A stretch of DNA of 64,000 nucleotides, taken from Tigriopus japonicus (Eukaryota; Arthropoda; Copepoda; Harpacticoida; Harpacticidae). The DNA is taken from positions 284,677 through 348,676 of the forward strand of contig JAAGOF010000062.1 in assembly GCA_010645155.1 (NCBI GenBank). The letters run 5' to 3'. A program made the position numbers and the translations under genes. The notes below the pieces were generated by a model, which was not told where the DNA came from, made no database searches, and saw only the letters and a program-made list of their open reading frames with translations. The first letter of the stretch is position 1. Each line of letters begins with the position of its first letter. Below, one piece after another: positions 47,671 through 60,377 of this stretch.

Positions 47671-48139
47671 AATTTGTATACAATTATTCAGCTCAATTGA
47701 ACAATGGAGTTAAAAGTTATGCATCTTGAAATTCAGGCAAGTGCAGGCGGAAAATGAACTCGTTCTACCACGTGTTGCAAGATCTTGCATGGACCACTCA
47801 TAACATTCGACCACTTTTTTTGGCATTTGAAAAACTTGTTTCAAGTGTCCAAGCAACAACACCAAGTGAATAGCATGTTGTATTTGGAACAATTCACAAT
47901 TGCCTTGTTAGGATAATTTCTTGCAATGGCTGTCTTGTCATCTGGTTTGATAATTTTATACCATTAAATATCAATAAACAAGTGTTGAAAACATTATAAG
48001 GTAATCAAAATTGATAAAAAAGTTGGGTAATTTTTGGGTAATTTTTTGTAAAAAGTCAAAGTTTGTATAATTTTCTGGTTAATTTTGACGAATTTTTAGG
48101 TGATTTTGACGAAAAAAACCTGAGAGCACTGGTTGGAGC

Positions 48140-49915
48140 CATTAGTAGATTTTCAAGGAATCAGAAATCCTTAACACATTGGGTTTCATCCTTAAAAATA
48201 CTGACATGGATAAGATTGCCGGTGTCGGTCTAACATTTCCATCCACTCTCATCATACAATGGAGGTACTTGACAAGAGGGTTCTAAGGTTCTCTATTGAG
48301 TTTCCGTCGCTTCAACTTCCAAGTTTAGGGCCAAAAGTAAAAGAAGAAATGAAGATTTATCGACAAAATCTGTTGGGTGTTCCTGTATCACTGAAGTAGC
48401 CACGATCTGAGCACAAAATCGCACTTCCTCGTTTTCATCATTTAGAAATCAATCTCATTAGCTTCTAGAATTGCTTTGTCGATTAAGTTCTCATTCCAAG
48501 AGGTCTCAAAGACCATAAATGGCCTAGACCAACTTTTCGTTTGTCCCATTTGTAAGTCGTCCACGCCAAGATCCAATGATTGCTTGAGGTTATGAAGCTG
48601 CAATTGGAACCAGGGCAAGAACAAGAAATGTGGTCGAGGTAAAAACCACTAAGGTGTATGAGTGTACGGAACGTACGCCATTCTTCAATTGGTTTCTGGA
48701 CAAGGCCTCGCTCTTTTTACCGTCCAAGACCAAAAATGGATCAGATCTAGAGCTCCCTCGGGTACCACAAGGAAGCACTGCTAACCATCATTTGCTATTC
48801 ACCGAAATGCAAGCCTCAATGAACCATATGAGACCACAAGGAAACATACGCAATTTGGCTTATCGTCATGAAATAGTGCCCATAACCTGCCTTGGCCGCT
48901 AGTCTACTCATCTTTCCGGATAGCGCTCTTTGGCCTAGCTGTATTGTATAAATTGTGTTCGGCGATCGGGAAACCAGGCCATAAAGTCTACTGAACCGTT
49001 TGATTTGAACCCGACCCTCTGAAAGAAATTCGAGTTGGACTCGTTCGGCCTTAAAGTCTCCCTTTCTTCTCACACTTTAATCCCGGCTAGAATTTTGTTC
49101 AGGTGGTCCACGAAAAGTTTTTCCCATTCCATTGAGAACCAGCATTCATAAACTGCTTTCAAGCTCCCACTTGAAGAGTTCGTTCGCGGTCTTTAATTGT
49201 TGCTCTCAGAAAGTCGGAAAGACAGGGAACATTGAGCATTGTGCTCACTCGTTGTTGCACTTCACTCCAGGGTGACTGCATTAACACCGATTAATCTGAC
49301 ATCTGGGTGCAAAATTGCTCCAGTACACACGTGGGGTTTCCTACTCAACCAAGAGACTTGGAATTGTTTAATTTACTTTATGGACATGAAATGAAGCCAA
49401 GAGGCAAGAGAGTATGGTTTTCAGATTCAATTCTAACCACAGAGAGGGACAATGAAGTTTTACAACTACCCGTGTAAACAAGTTAGATCAAGTTTTCTAT
49501 TCAGACATAATGAAACATAAGACTCAAAAGTAGAAAAATAGCCTTCTAGGTCACACATTTCAATCAACGAGTAATGCCGGAGTTATCCACAGGACATCAC
49601 TTTTGAATCCCACGATTCAAGTTGGGAATAGCGTGTCTTTTAGGGGAGAGGGTTGAAAAAGCCTGTTTCTTTTAGGGGCAAGATTGTGCCAAGTTAACTT
49701 CAATACTTCAAAGCGAGTCTTTTTTGCTGAAATCGTCGTCTCATGATCAAATAACACCCAAAAATCCTTACAAAACAACAGAAAACACAGCCTTAAAATT
49801 TGAGGAACTCTCTATAGTTTCCAAACGATTTCCGTTTTGTTAAACGTTTTGGAAATTCCTTAGTCAAGTTAAAGTTGGGGGCAGGTTCAATTATTCTCAG
49901 TCGAATTCACTAAAT
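48140..49915. other. No recognisable gene
   Basis: Non-coding. Overlapping frames at 48442-49073 on both strands have no known motif. Confidence 0.5.
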
Positions 49916-50131
49916 CATGGGTCGGCAACAGCTTTGGGGAAAGGCTCACAAAATTTGATTTCGATAATCAAGGGCCCACAAACAAATGATCACATAGCTG
50001 TGGGCCCACAAGTGTCATACCATGAAGGGTCTTGGGCCACTGTTTTGAATTCTCTCCATTGTTCCTGGCCAACCAAAAATCACCAATGGGCCCTCATGTG
50101 GGCCTCAGCCCACTGGTTGCCCCTGCCCCTA
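49916..50131. mobile_element. hAT MITE, diverged copy B of the 25675 family
   Basis: It starts CATGGGTCGGCAACAGCTTT. It shares TCAAGGGCC, GGGCCCACAA, ACCATG, CTGGCCAACCA and ATGTGGGCC in the same order as 25675-25927, ending GGTTGCCCCTGCCCCT. The flanks share only TAAAT, so the duplication has decayed. Confidence 0.5.
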
Positions 50132-52664
50132 AATGTATTGCTATGACCCCTACTTTAGATACATTCAAGATTTGATTAGACTCCAAAACAACAAGCCTTG
50201 TTGTGCTACGTAAATTTGTACTTTAGGTGGCATTTATTCAATTTCAAACAAAAGTATTGCTATGAATGGCATGAACTAAAGTGCAATTTCGAGTGAGACC
50301 AGAAAGGTCAAATTTCGACAAGCTCTTAAAAGACCATTAATAAAGAGTGAAAAATGCGAGGCATAGTTTAAAGTGCTGGGCTGGAAACTGGCCAAAAATG
50401 GCCACATGCATTCGCAGCGTTTCATCCTCATTTTTCACTTTTCTAATGGTGCGCCTCTTTTGCTATTCCAAAATTTCATTAGTTAACGCGAGGCGTTCTC
50501 TTTTAAATCCCGAAAGGTTTTCCATTCATAATGTTTTATACGAGGACACCTTGCAATATATTCGCTAAAAGGTCATAAAGGTCAATGACTCGGCCTTAAA
50601 AGAGATACTAGGAGGAAAAATCAAAGGAAATCCGTTGGCTTCATCATTCACATATTGACTTGCTTTCAACGCGGTTTCCCTTCCAATATCCTTTAATTCA
50701 AGTATCTTTCCCGTCATTCAAAGAGACCTCTCCACGTGATCAGAGGAAAACCGGTCATCAAAGTAACGAGTTGAAAAACTAACATGTTATTTGACTGTTT
50801 GAAGTCATTAATAGCCTTCAATTGGCCTTTGCCCCTTTTTGATTAACATTCAATAATGGTCAGAGTCAATACTAAAAGTATGTTTGAACTTTCCCTTGTA
50901 AACATTCATGGCAAGACTAGTAGAATACGAATAGCATGAATAGCAAAAACTCGTTAGGAGATCCTTTTTCGGATGATCTGGAAGCAAGGCCGTTATGTAA
51001 ATAATCGATGGAAGAGAATCCGAATCTATCCTAGAGCTGAGGAACGCTGAGATATGAATAATGGTCTCAAGTTTGGACAAAGACGGAGTAAGCATTGTAC
51101 TATTGGCTAAGGCGAGAGCAGTAATGATGTTACCTTCGCAGCGTAGAATGATTGTGTAGTAGGTAATATATTTCATTACACACATCGATTTCCTCTTTCC
51201 TTGGGAGCAAAGATACGCTCCAATGGAGAATATCATTGAGATGGATAGAGCACGTTCAGGCTCAGAACCGTTCCAATTTGTGGAAAGGCTTTTTTTTTAA
51301 TCCCGAAGCTTGACTACATAAGCAAAGATCTCCGTGAATAGATTTGATTAGTTCATAGCGTGATCACGAACTTCAAGAGGGCACTTGAACTTTCGAGCCG
51401 TCCTTGGCTTCTCTCAAGTCATTTTTGAAGTTTCTAAGACAGAAATGTCGTCAGATCAGTTGAGATTGAACTTGACAATTTATTTTTTTGCAGTGTTAAC
51501 ATGCTTTTTTAATTATCCCCGGATAATTCTGAATTCTATTTGGACGGATAAATGATGAAAACAAATAACGAATGTAAGAGAAAAACAAAATTAAGTGGCA
51601 AAATTATGCACTTTTTCTGATCTTAATTCCGAATCTTAGATGCTGAAATGTTCGCCAAAAACAAATGCGCTAAATGGAATAATCCTCATGGCGCCAACAT
51701 TTTCAAAGTTTAGGCCATAAAATCGTATCATCGATTGGATTACTGTTGTTATAAATAAACGTTAATCCTCAATTGTGCCAGTTCCATTCGTACTCGTATT
51801 TTTCGACTCAGTTTTTGCTCAGTTGCGGATCTTCTTTTCAGTACACCGCGAGACGGAAAATCTAGCCGTTTCCGGAAATCGAATACTCGGGTGCGGAAAG
51901 TTTCGAAAGGCGAGGGTTTTAAAGTTCTTTATGTAACTTTTTATATGTGGCAAAGGCCTTCGGCACTTGGTTTTATGGCTCAAACTCGAACCTTAGAGAC
52001 CGTCTTCTTCTAAACCATGAACAATCTTTAACGATTTGCTGCAATCCTCGTTGTAATGACCATTCATGTCACCTTGTGTAAACATAATTTGGTCCAAATA
52101 ATTTTAGATATCTGCACCTTTTGTTCAATACAAAGAACATTTCTGAATGGCAATATCGGCCAGAGCCAAACGTGTCCCAATTTTTGAAACTCTGTAATAC
52201 TATTCTAATTTAATCTTGGTCTTGTTTGCTAATGTTGAAAGAAATTTTGAATTTTGCCTCGAACTTTAAAAGGAAATAACTTTTGATTCCATGGAGTTCA
52301 AAATTGGTTGACAAATTCCAGTTAATTCTAAACATAGCCTTTTAGAACGAAACGTCTTCTGTTGTGCCGCTAGATATCAAAATGCAAAATGTACCCTCAC
52401 TCTATTTCAGTCTCTCACTTTCTCACTCAGAAACTCGATCCGTTTATTCACTTACTTAAAACGTCGTCAATGGTTGTGCTCTCCCAAATGTTAGGCTCTC
52501 GTTTGTAGACAAAAACATCTAAAGATCTGGATGGTTTGCATACCATTCGTGAATATTATGATGGATGAGACTGAAACTTAGGCACTCAAAAGTCAAGGGT
52601 CATCTTTATTTGACAGAATGACGTTATTCGAGGCCTATTTATCATGAACGATTAATTGAACGAT
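50132..52664. other. No recognisable gene
   Basis: Non-coding DNA. The 128-codon minus frame at 50850-51236 has no recognisable domain. Confidence 0.5.
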
Positions 52665-52773
52665 TAGATAGACCGAATTAGATTTTAATCGAAACAGAAA
52701 TAGAGGGCTTTACTAAAACCGAAACCGAGAGTAGGTGACAGATCTGTGATGTTAGTGCAAAATCAATAACTTA
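52665..52773. mobile_element. Relic of the ACCGAA hAT MITE (left half only)
   Basis: It keeps TAGATAGACCGAA, AGAGGGCTTTACTAAAACCG, AAACCGAGAG and TGCAAAATC in the order seen in the left half of 16351-16679. No right terminus was found. Confidence 0.5.
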
Positions 52774-55700
52774 AGGCATATAAATTTTCTAGCCATTTTA
52801 ATTTCTTTCCTTTGAATTCAATGGAACTGTTAATAATTTCATTTCGACCCAAACTAAGTTTTGTAGAATTTTGCTCGAATTTGAATGCAATTTGAATCAT
52901 TGCGTTACAGACCCAGTGTTAACGAACATGAGCCACGTAAAATGTACGCTTTAATTGTGACTTTGCCGTAAATACTTGCATATTAGTCTTGTTTATGGGA
53001 TAACTTCTTCCTATGGCAAGAGGCTCATATTTCTTATGAGGCTATTCTCTTACAAACAAGTACGCTATTACCAAGAACCAAAAGTACAAAAGTCGTATTT
53101 TCCTAATGTGTTTTTTTGACTCACAACTTGATATCTTGATACCTTCCTCCTCTGAATCCTTCTGAAACTATTTCACCAAAGCTACGCAGATAACCAAATA
53201 AAGAGTTCTTGAGGAGAGAATAAGCCTAAAGGGCAGAAGCTACGTAATGCGGTGGTGCCAAATTTCGAAGAAATGAGCTCCTTGCTTAATGAGATTCCCC
53301 TCCATTGTGCAAAGCATCACAACACTTGCAATAAATACTCTTCCAAGTGTGATAACTCACTGGCAATGGGAGCCTTGCCATTAATGCTTCATGAAGGCTC
53401 ACTGGCCTATTGGGTCTAAAAGTACAGCCTCTCATTCTGGCCTCGAAATTGAGTCGCAAATTGAAGACCGTATTAAAGGGGCAAGCCGTCTTACGAGCCC
53501 TGCAACATTCTTCGCGACCGAACAAAAGGCCAGAATCTGACCACGTCAAGGCCTTTTCTTTTGGCATCACCCAACTTCAATCGTTATCCTGAGCGGACGG
53601 AAGGGTCATCATTCCGATTAACCAGATGCTTTCGCCGCAAAGTGTCAATGGACGGTCTTGAAAGGTCGAAGTGGCCTTGAAAAGAAGTGGAAAGAGTGTT
53701 TTCAAAAATGCCTCTTGAACTTGAACCCTTCGTATATCCCAATGGAGAAGAGACAGCAAGGTGTTGCACTTTGCAAAGAACGAAACTCGAAAAGAACCTT
53801 TGCCTTGTTGTTTTTTCCCTGGCGAAGACAAACATGGATTTGAGTCTAGTTGGTTCCTGTTCAGAACCTTTGAACTTTAAATGGAAAATGTGAGATAGGC
53901 ATATGCCAGAAAAGAAGCCCACCACAGAGAACTGGCGAGGAGGTGCACCTCAAATGGGGAAGCGATGCATTTCAGTTCAGTTCAAATCGAGTCTCGTAAA
54001 CATTTTCCAGACTAATCAACTCCAGGATTGAATCCACCACACTCATTGCTCATGGCTTGAACTCGTCAAAGGATACCACGCCATGCCTACAAGTTCTTTT
54101 TGGGTTGTTGAGAGAGTAACTAATTAAGGATCGAGCATCAAAGACTTGGGACACATACGTATGATTGCTAGATCCAATATAAGTGGCAATCTCATTGGAG
54201 ACAAAGTAAAGAATGCCAACCAAGTGTTAGTTTGAAGATAATGCGAAGAGTCTTTCTCGTATCGAGAACAATTCCAGGAACACTCAGATCTCCTTGTAGA
54301 TACTGGGATGTGTTGGAAGTCTTTGTGACCATTCCGTGAATCCCCTCAGGGAAATGTGGAACCATTCGGCCAACAAGACTTTGATGAAGATTTCAGGGCT
54401 AGACTTCTTACATCCACATTCCATATCTTCCTTGATCTCGCTTTTTATTCAATTGAACCCTCGCTTTTAACCTGGGTTGTCGGTTTTGGGAAGAAAATGA
54501 ATGCCTCATTTACGCACTCAACCAAGATAAATAAGCAAAGCAGGAATGAAAGACTCGCAAACTTTCCTCCAAGATGAAACCAGAGCGATTCGAACATGAA
54601 TCGACGAAGAATTCGTGACCAATTCTTTTGGGAGTTGCCTGAAGGCCTGGAGGAAGAAGAGGTGTTCCACTCATAAACGCGCATGTTCCATCCACGGTTC
54701 TATTGTATTTGCTCAGAGAGGCAGTGGATAGTTGGCTTTTCAGGAAAAGCCAAGAGGGTTACGATTGTTTCCAGGGCTTAAAAAGAAAAGTCTTGAAAGC
54801 TGGGAAATCTTCAAAGCCTCCCAGCAACCATCGAGATTAACACAAGCTGAAATACTTCGTAATTAGGTCATTGTCACATTGAGGAGAAGACATGGAAACA
54901 ATGAGTTATGACACCAATATCGAGTTCTGCGTATTTAGTAGAGGCAAAGTCCTCAATGAAGATAGCCTAGTTATTTTGTCATTCTTGGTCTTTTGGTCTC
55001 TTTGATTGGAACAGAACGGAAGTGATTTCCGGGACAACTTACTTGTTCTCGTAAAGGAACAAGGTTAATCTTGGCACAAGTTTTCAATGAGTGTCATGTA
55101 ACTCAATTTTTGCAGAACTGCTTGTTGGAGAAAATGGAACACAAGTTTGGAGACAGATCTTTCCTTCCCTTTGGTTTCATTCTTGTCGAGACTTCCTTGA
55201 CAATGGAAACTTTTTGGCACGGTTTCCCCACTCGAATACAACTTCAAACGGAAAGTTGCTCAAAGTACCCTCCAAGGAATCATGGGCATCATTGGCGACC
55301 ATGAGGGATGAAGTACAATTGACACCTCAAAGAGTTGTTACAGATGATTTATCCTGCGAACAAGGAAAATGTCACAACAACAAAAATATATATATAAAAC
55401 ACCGTCGTGTTGAAAAGGTCTAGTCTAGAAAATTGAAGTCTGGGACAGTTCTATCTAGAGAAGTATTCATTTGTCAACGTTGCTTTTGAACTCAGCCATT
55501 GACCCAATTGATCCCACGTAAAAAAGATGACACTAGCAATAAATAAAAAGAGCAATAGACCCTCAATGAGACAAGGAAAAACCATCTCAATAAGCCCAGG
55601 TACAAAATACAAAAAATAAAGTACATTTCATTTCCAAACAACTTGCAAAATACAATTACTGATCTGAACATACTAAATTTGGAGAAAATGGAACTCGCTT

Positions 55701-58260
55701 CATTGATCTAGAATGATGTAATTATTATTAGTTTAGAACCAAGGCTACTTCGCTTTATCGATATCCTGTTCTTTCGATTAGATATTCTTGAGCTTTAAAA
55801 CGCAAGAAATGCCGGGTACAGTTAACAGTTTTGTTTGATTTTTCCTTAAAAATGAATACCTTGTGATAAAACCATTGTGAAACAAGACGGACACAAAATC
55901 CGTTCTTTCATGTATTATAATTCCGGGGTCTTTTAATGAAAACACAACGTTTGTGACAATGAGATATGGTGACAAAAAAGCTTTTTATGTTGGATGAAAT
56001 TGAGCATGCAGTACCTCCCTTTGTTAAACCATTGGATCATCACAACAAATTCTGATCTCATCGCAAAACAGGATGTTAACGGCTTCTCATCTTGTCCAAC
56101 TTGATAGTATCTGCAATGAGATATTTTTTTTTTCATTTTTAATGGGAAAGTTCCAATACCGTTTTGACGATATCTGCATGAATGGGCCTAAATAGAAAAC
56201 GTGAGCAATTATTCCAATCTATCAACTGATTCCAAACTCTCAATCCCAGCCAAACTCAAGCCTCGTCCAAGTTTTGTTAGCCTGACCAACGGACGTCATC
56301 ATGTGTTTGCCCTACAAGTATATTCAACTACAAGCAAAGACCTACAAAGAAGCTACGTTCAACTACTCTAACTAAACAGCAATATCATGAGTGAATGAGG
56401 CAGTCACTCATCATCAATATTGGTCAGTCTCCAAGGAGCATTAGCCCATTTCTTTCAACCCCAGTGGTCTTCTTTCATTCTTTATTTTCGCTTTTGTTGT
56501 CCTTGGTCCTTGACTTGCAGTGCCAATCACTATAATGGACAACGCTTACGTACAAAGTAGCTGGTCAGCTTAAGCGTTGAGTTGTTGCCTTCTGAAGTCT
56601 GAGCCCAATAGAGGATCCTCAATCGAAGAAGCGTTCTTGGAACTCAATTTGGTCCCGAGGCTGTTCCCGGCAACACCTCAGATAAATTATGGTGCCAAGG
56701 TCTATTATTGGAAATTGATTGTGAATGCCCTGCACAACAAGAAGTCTGGTAATCTGGCGCTATTGATCGTTTCACGGCAATTCTCAAGTAACGTGTCCAA
56801 AGCAAAGCTCGAGGCCGAATATTGGATAACGAACGTAACTTTTTACCATTCCACGGTATTATGAGGATATACCGTGTTCAATGTACGTAACCTAACGTCA
56901 ATTTGACCAGAGTTTTGAGGGCAAGAGATAATTCCTGATTGGAAATCTAAAGGATTATCATAATGCGATGTTAGCATGAGATGGATTATCCTCAAGGTTT
57001 CCTGAGATGGTTCAATTGTAATCTTCAGTTAATCCGGATTAAGCCATCATACATAATGGTTTTGGAAACCTGAGATTCCCAAACGGTACTCAATCATTCA
57101 TCTGGATCCAGAATTAGTGTATATCTTGGTATTGATGTGTTCCTTCTTCAAGTAAAATGATACGCTCAATTTCCACGCTTGTGTTTTTTGCTTTTGTTCC
57201 AACCGAAGATCGAGTGTTGAACATTGATTCAATGGCCTTCAAAAAGAAGTTCCCCGCAATTGCATTTCTTTTAGGGAATCTATCGCAGAGAATCTGGCAC
57301 ACATGAATGAGGGAACAGAGGGGACCGAGTTCAAGTAAACGAATACATTGGATCAGATCCTATTCCACTTTTTGCGTGCCAAGGTTTTTGCACCATCTCG
57401 AACAATTTGAGCTCGATAGTGGAAGGATATCACAGAGGCCCATAGAAAAAATTACAAAACGAGCATTTGAAAACCCAAGAGTGTCATTCTTGTGGAAAGA
57501 CCATCAATTCTACAAAGAGACCTGGAAAGAAGAGCTAGGCCAAAGGTCAAAGCTGAGGAGCAATCCTTTAAATGGACTGGTAATGGATATTGGAACAATC
57601 TTGTGAGTCCCACTCATTCAATTATGACCTAACCTGAGAGAAGGCCATAACTGCTGGACCCCTGGTTAAAACCTAGATTAATGGAAGTCGAACTTTTATA
57701 CGTAGAAAGTTTTGCTACAGACTTGTTACGCAAGCTGTGCCAGTCACAGAAGGTACAGTGGGAGAATTTGAATAAAGAAATGGCATTCCGTCGCAATTCA
57801 ACTATTATTTGACAGTTTGAAGTCGCACTTGATGGTCTTCTTTTCCTCTTGACGCTTTTACTCGAAATGGCGTGTCTTAAATAGTTGGTCTTTTTAGTCT
57901 TTGACGTTTCCTTCTCATTCTCGAGACGAAATCCAATGAGAGTATGGAAAAGAACGTGTCAAGAACTGTTCCATGCATTCGTTTCAGGGAACAACGACAT
58001 ACGTTCCTGTGATAGTACTGCGGAACATCTCCTACAAGGTTTCTTATTCACCTTTTTCCCTAGTCTAGACCCTACAGTTCAGTTGATAAGGTCACAATGG
58101 CAGCAAAGAGAAATTGGCCCACTTTCTTTCTCGCCAAAGGTGTTCTTAATGGCATTGAGGTTACGAATCTTGACTTTGTCCTTCATTTCCGGAGGGGCTT
58201 TGCAAGGATAACGAAGCTCAACATTCAGGTCTAACACTGTTATTCAAATTTTGTCTTTGC
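52774..58260. other. No recognisable gene upstream of the receptor
   Basis: It probably holds the receptor's upstream exon(s) and promoter, which I cannot place. 53286-53925 has several overlapping frames in locally GC-richer DNA, and short + frames occur at 54356, 55091, 56577, 57307 and 57885. None shows a domain or consistent splice sites. A (TA)n run lies at 55388-55397. Confidence 0.5.
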
Positions 58261-58391
58261 AGAGCCATCGGGGAATCGAATGAGGCCCCAAGAGATTTCA
58301 CGAGGTCACATTAGAGCAATCGATTGAGGAACAAAGCGGCACTAAGGAAGGATATCTCCATTGAGGCTGGATTAACTCAATCTTCTTGAAC
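58261..58391 (+). other. 3' splice site and 5' UTR part of the receptor exon
   Basis: A pyrimidine-rich run ending TTTTGTCTTTGCAG places a good splice acceptor with its AG at 58261-58262. It is followed by 129 bases with stops in the coding frame (TGA at 58362) before the ATG at 58392. This suggests that the coding exon is preceded by at least one intron and a non-coding first exon upstream. That exon and the promoter could not be located. The splice site is inferred from consensus only. Confidence 0.5.
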
Positions 58392-59813
58392 ATGACTTCT
58401 GAGAACGGTGAATCCGATGGAATCCTTTTGGCTATTTGGTCCAATCGAACGGAGGAGCGTATCATGGTGGAAAATTGTCCCAACTACTCCAAGGCTGACC
58501 TTCAATTGGTGGATGAAGTCTCCTTTTGGATGGAAGGCGTTAGCCAGACCATAATAGCCATTTTGGGAATCATCGGAAATATCGTGGCTAGTATTATTTT
58601 ATCGCGCAAGGAGATGAGAAACGCTTTCAATCTCCTCTTGGTCACGATGGCGTGCTTCGACTCCACTTATTTGTTTGGCTCCATTCTCGAGAGCTTTCGG
58701 AAACAATTCAATCTGGCCAGCAACCTGCATATTATTCTATTCCCCTGCCTATTGTATCCATTCAACCAGATCGCCATAACGGCCTCTATATTCATGACAG
58801 TGGCCATTGCGTTGGAAAGGTTCATTGCCGTCCATTACCCTTTGAACTACAGTCAAGCCATGCACGAGGCCAATGCCCTGACCAAGCGGATCGTGAAGTA
58901 TGTGGCTTCCGTCACTTCATTGGCCATTCTTTTCACAGTCACCCGATTTTTCGAGGCCAAGGTGGTTTATATCCCCATCGTGGATAAGACCACCAATGAG
59001 ACGGTGGACTACGTACCCTCGTTGGAGCCCACAGATCTTCGAACAGCTCCAATCTACACGACCTACTTCAACTGGAGTCGCTTGATCGTGCTCGGCATCA
59101 TTCCGTTCGTAATGCTAGTCTACCTGAACGTGGGGATTTACAAAGATATCAAGGCTCGAAAGAACCGACGTCTAAATCCCAGACACCATCAGCAAAAGGG
59201 TCGCCGCACCTCGAGATTTCCCGCTTGGAAATGGTGCATGGAGAGAAAATCCAAAGACAATGATCCGCATGCTAATGGCAACTTCGCGTCCGTATTGGAT
59301 AATCATTTAGACAAGACCGAGATGATCCCCCTTGGGGCAGTCGAAGCCGGGAGCGACAACAATAAAAGTCCCTCTCCGTCGACACCTCAAGTGGCCCCGT
59401 CTGTAAATAAGGAGCTAGTGGTCAGTGATGCCAAGCCCATCATCAAATCCAGAAAGGTCTTGGTAAGGCTGTCAAGAAAGAAGGCTCCACCGGCAGCAGC
59501 CCCAGCAGTCACTGTCAACGAGTCTCGACGGAAAAAGGAAGACAACTTGGCCGTGATCTTTATGGGGTTCATCATGGTGTTCCTCATGTGTCATTTGCCG
59601 CGATTGTTGCTCAATATCCACGAGTTGGCCACCATTCGACAAGCCATGAAATGCCAAGAGGCCGGCCTTCAAGCCTTCCCTCTGTGGTCGCTCGTTACGA
59701 TTAGTCTCAGCCATCTCCTTTTGGTCATCAATTCGGCCACCAATATCCTCATTTATTGCTGTTTAAGTTCCAAGTTTCGAGAGGAATGCCGAAAAGTTTT
59801 CAGGAAGTTCTAA
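58392..59813 (+). CDS. FMRFamide receptor-like class A (rhodopsin family) neuropeptide GPCR, complete single-exon coding sequence
   Basis: The product is a 473-residue seven-helix receptor, expected in the plasma membrane and to signal through G proteins. Helices (numbered from this ATG) lie near 51-72, 78-99, 119-148, 169-187, 227-250, 384-408 and 432-456. Class A landmarks are N63 (TM1), D90 (TM2), E142-R143-F144 in place of DRY, P238 (TM5), C-H-L-P at 400-403 (TM6) and N451-I-L-I-Y455 in place of NPxxY. The RFFE motif ending TM4 (185-188), a second loop without cysteine, and the TM7 end NSATNILIYC fit the invertebrate FMRFamide-receptor group; this is family knowledge, not a search result. 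N-glycosylation sequons are at N18, N31 and N202. The third inner loop is long (about 253-383), basic and rich in Pro, Ala and Ser. The tail is only about 17 residues. The start is the first ATG after an in-frame TGA at 58362, with A at -3. An in-frame TTG six bases upstream is not a credible eukaryotic start. The exact ligand is unknown; a myosuppressin-like or other RFamide ligand is possible. Confidence 0.5.
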   Translation: MTSENGESDGILLAIWSNRTEERIMVENCPNYSKADLQLVDEVSFWMEGVSQTIIAILGIIGNIVASIILSRKEMRNAFNLLLVTMACFDSTYLFGSILESFRKQFNLASNLHIILFPCLLYPFNQIAITASIFMTVAIALERFIAVHYPLNYSQAMHEANALTKRIVKYVASVTSLAILFTVTRFFEAKVVYIPIVDKTTNETVDYVPSLEPTDLRTAPIYTTYFNWSRLIVLGIIPFVMLVYLNVGIYKDIKARKNRRLNPRHHQQKGRRTSRFPAWKWCMERKSKDNDPHANGNFASVLDNHLDKTEMIPLGAVEAGSDNNKSPSPSTPQVAPSVNKELVVSDAKPIIKSRKVLVRLSRKKAPPAAAPAVTVNESRRKKEDNLAVIFMGFIMVFLMCHLPRLLLNIHELATIRQAMKCQEAGLQAFPLWSLVTISLSHLLLVINSATNILIYCCLSSKFREECRKVFRKF

Positions 59814-60377
59814 GCACGGATGGGCCGGATAAAAAATGCAAATATTGGCTAGCTACGCAACTCCTTCCACTTCTCGTCCTTCTCTCCTTTCATTCAACCA
59901 ACCAACCAACCAACCACACGTTTGTTGGCTACGTAAATGGTTCGCTCGCTCAGCTCACTTAAAGAGTGAGGAAACCATGTGGCCATTATGGAGAAGGGTT
60001 GGGATACAATCCTAACAAAGGCCCAACCAATCTCTGAAGGAGCAGTTTTCTTGCCATACATACAGTATTAACACTTTCCTATATCTTCTGAAGTGTTTTT
60101 TGCATCCAGAATGTTGAAGAATCTTGGAGAGTACCGCAAATATAAATCACTCATCAATGACAGTATCACACACAGGTCTGACGGCAACAAACTAAAAACT
60201 TGATGACTGTTTTTGCCTCATATCTTGCTTCTTTGTGTTTTGTTCTCAACTGCTGATTGTGATGAGGGGAATTGTTTAAACATATGTTTCTCTATTTAGT
60301 CATCTCTTGAACATACTATTTATTGAATTAGTGAATGTATTTATCATCTATCTATCAAGTAAATGGTTGCTAATAAA
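59814..60377 (+). other. Probable 3' UTR of the receptor gene, ending at an AATAAA signal
   Basis: After the TAA at 59811-59813 the sequence becomes AT-rich and non-coding. A canonical AATAAA lies at 60372-60377, about 560 bases past the stop. An (AACC)n tract at 59893-59915 lies in this presumed UTR. Transcript data would be needed to fix the cleavage site. Confidence 0.5.
59893..59915. repeat. (AACC)n microsatellite
   Basis: About five tandem CAAC/AACC units, just downstream of the receptor stop codon. Confidence 0.5.

Larger units (their letters stand above)
46777..48131. mobile_element. hAT-like non-autonomous transposon with perfect 8-bp duplication (1355 bp)
   Basis: GTTGGAGC occurs at 46769-46776 and 48132-48139. 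The ends are CTGTGCTCTCAG and, reversed, CAGTGCTCTCAG. The inside carries GGGTAATTTTTGGG-like subterminal motifs near both ends, a segment shared with 20727-20985, and a 23-bp minisatellite. No transposase frame remains. Confidence 0.5.

Noticed and set aside
53286..53925. Cluster of overlapping frames on both strands
   Set aside because: Several mutually exclusive frames are open at once, as expected from locally higher GC; none shows a domain or splice pair.
56850..56880. Short inverted repeat near ACGGTATTATGAGGATATACCGT
   Set aside because: Too short and isolated to distinguish from chance; not a copy of the CACGGTG MITE.
58386..58391. Alternative TTG start two codons before the receptor ATG
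   Set aside because: TTG starts are a bacterial feature; the ATG at 58392 has a good context and an upstream in-frame stop.
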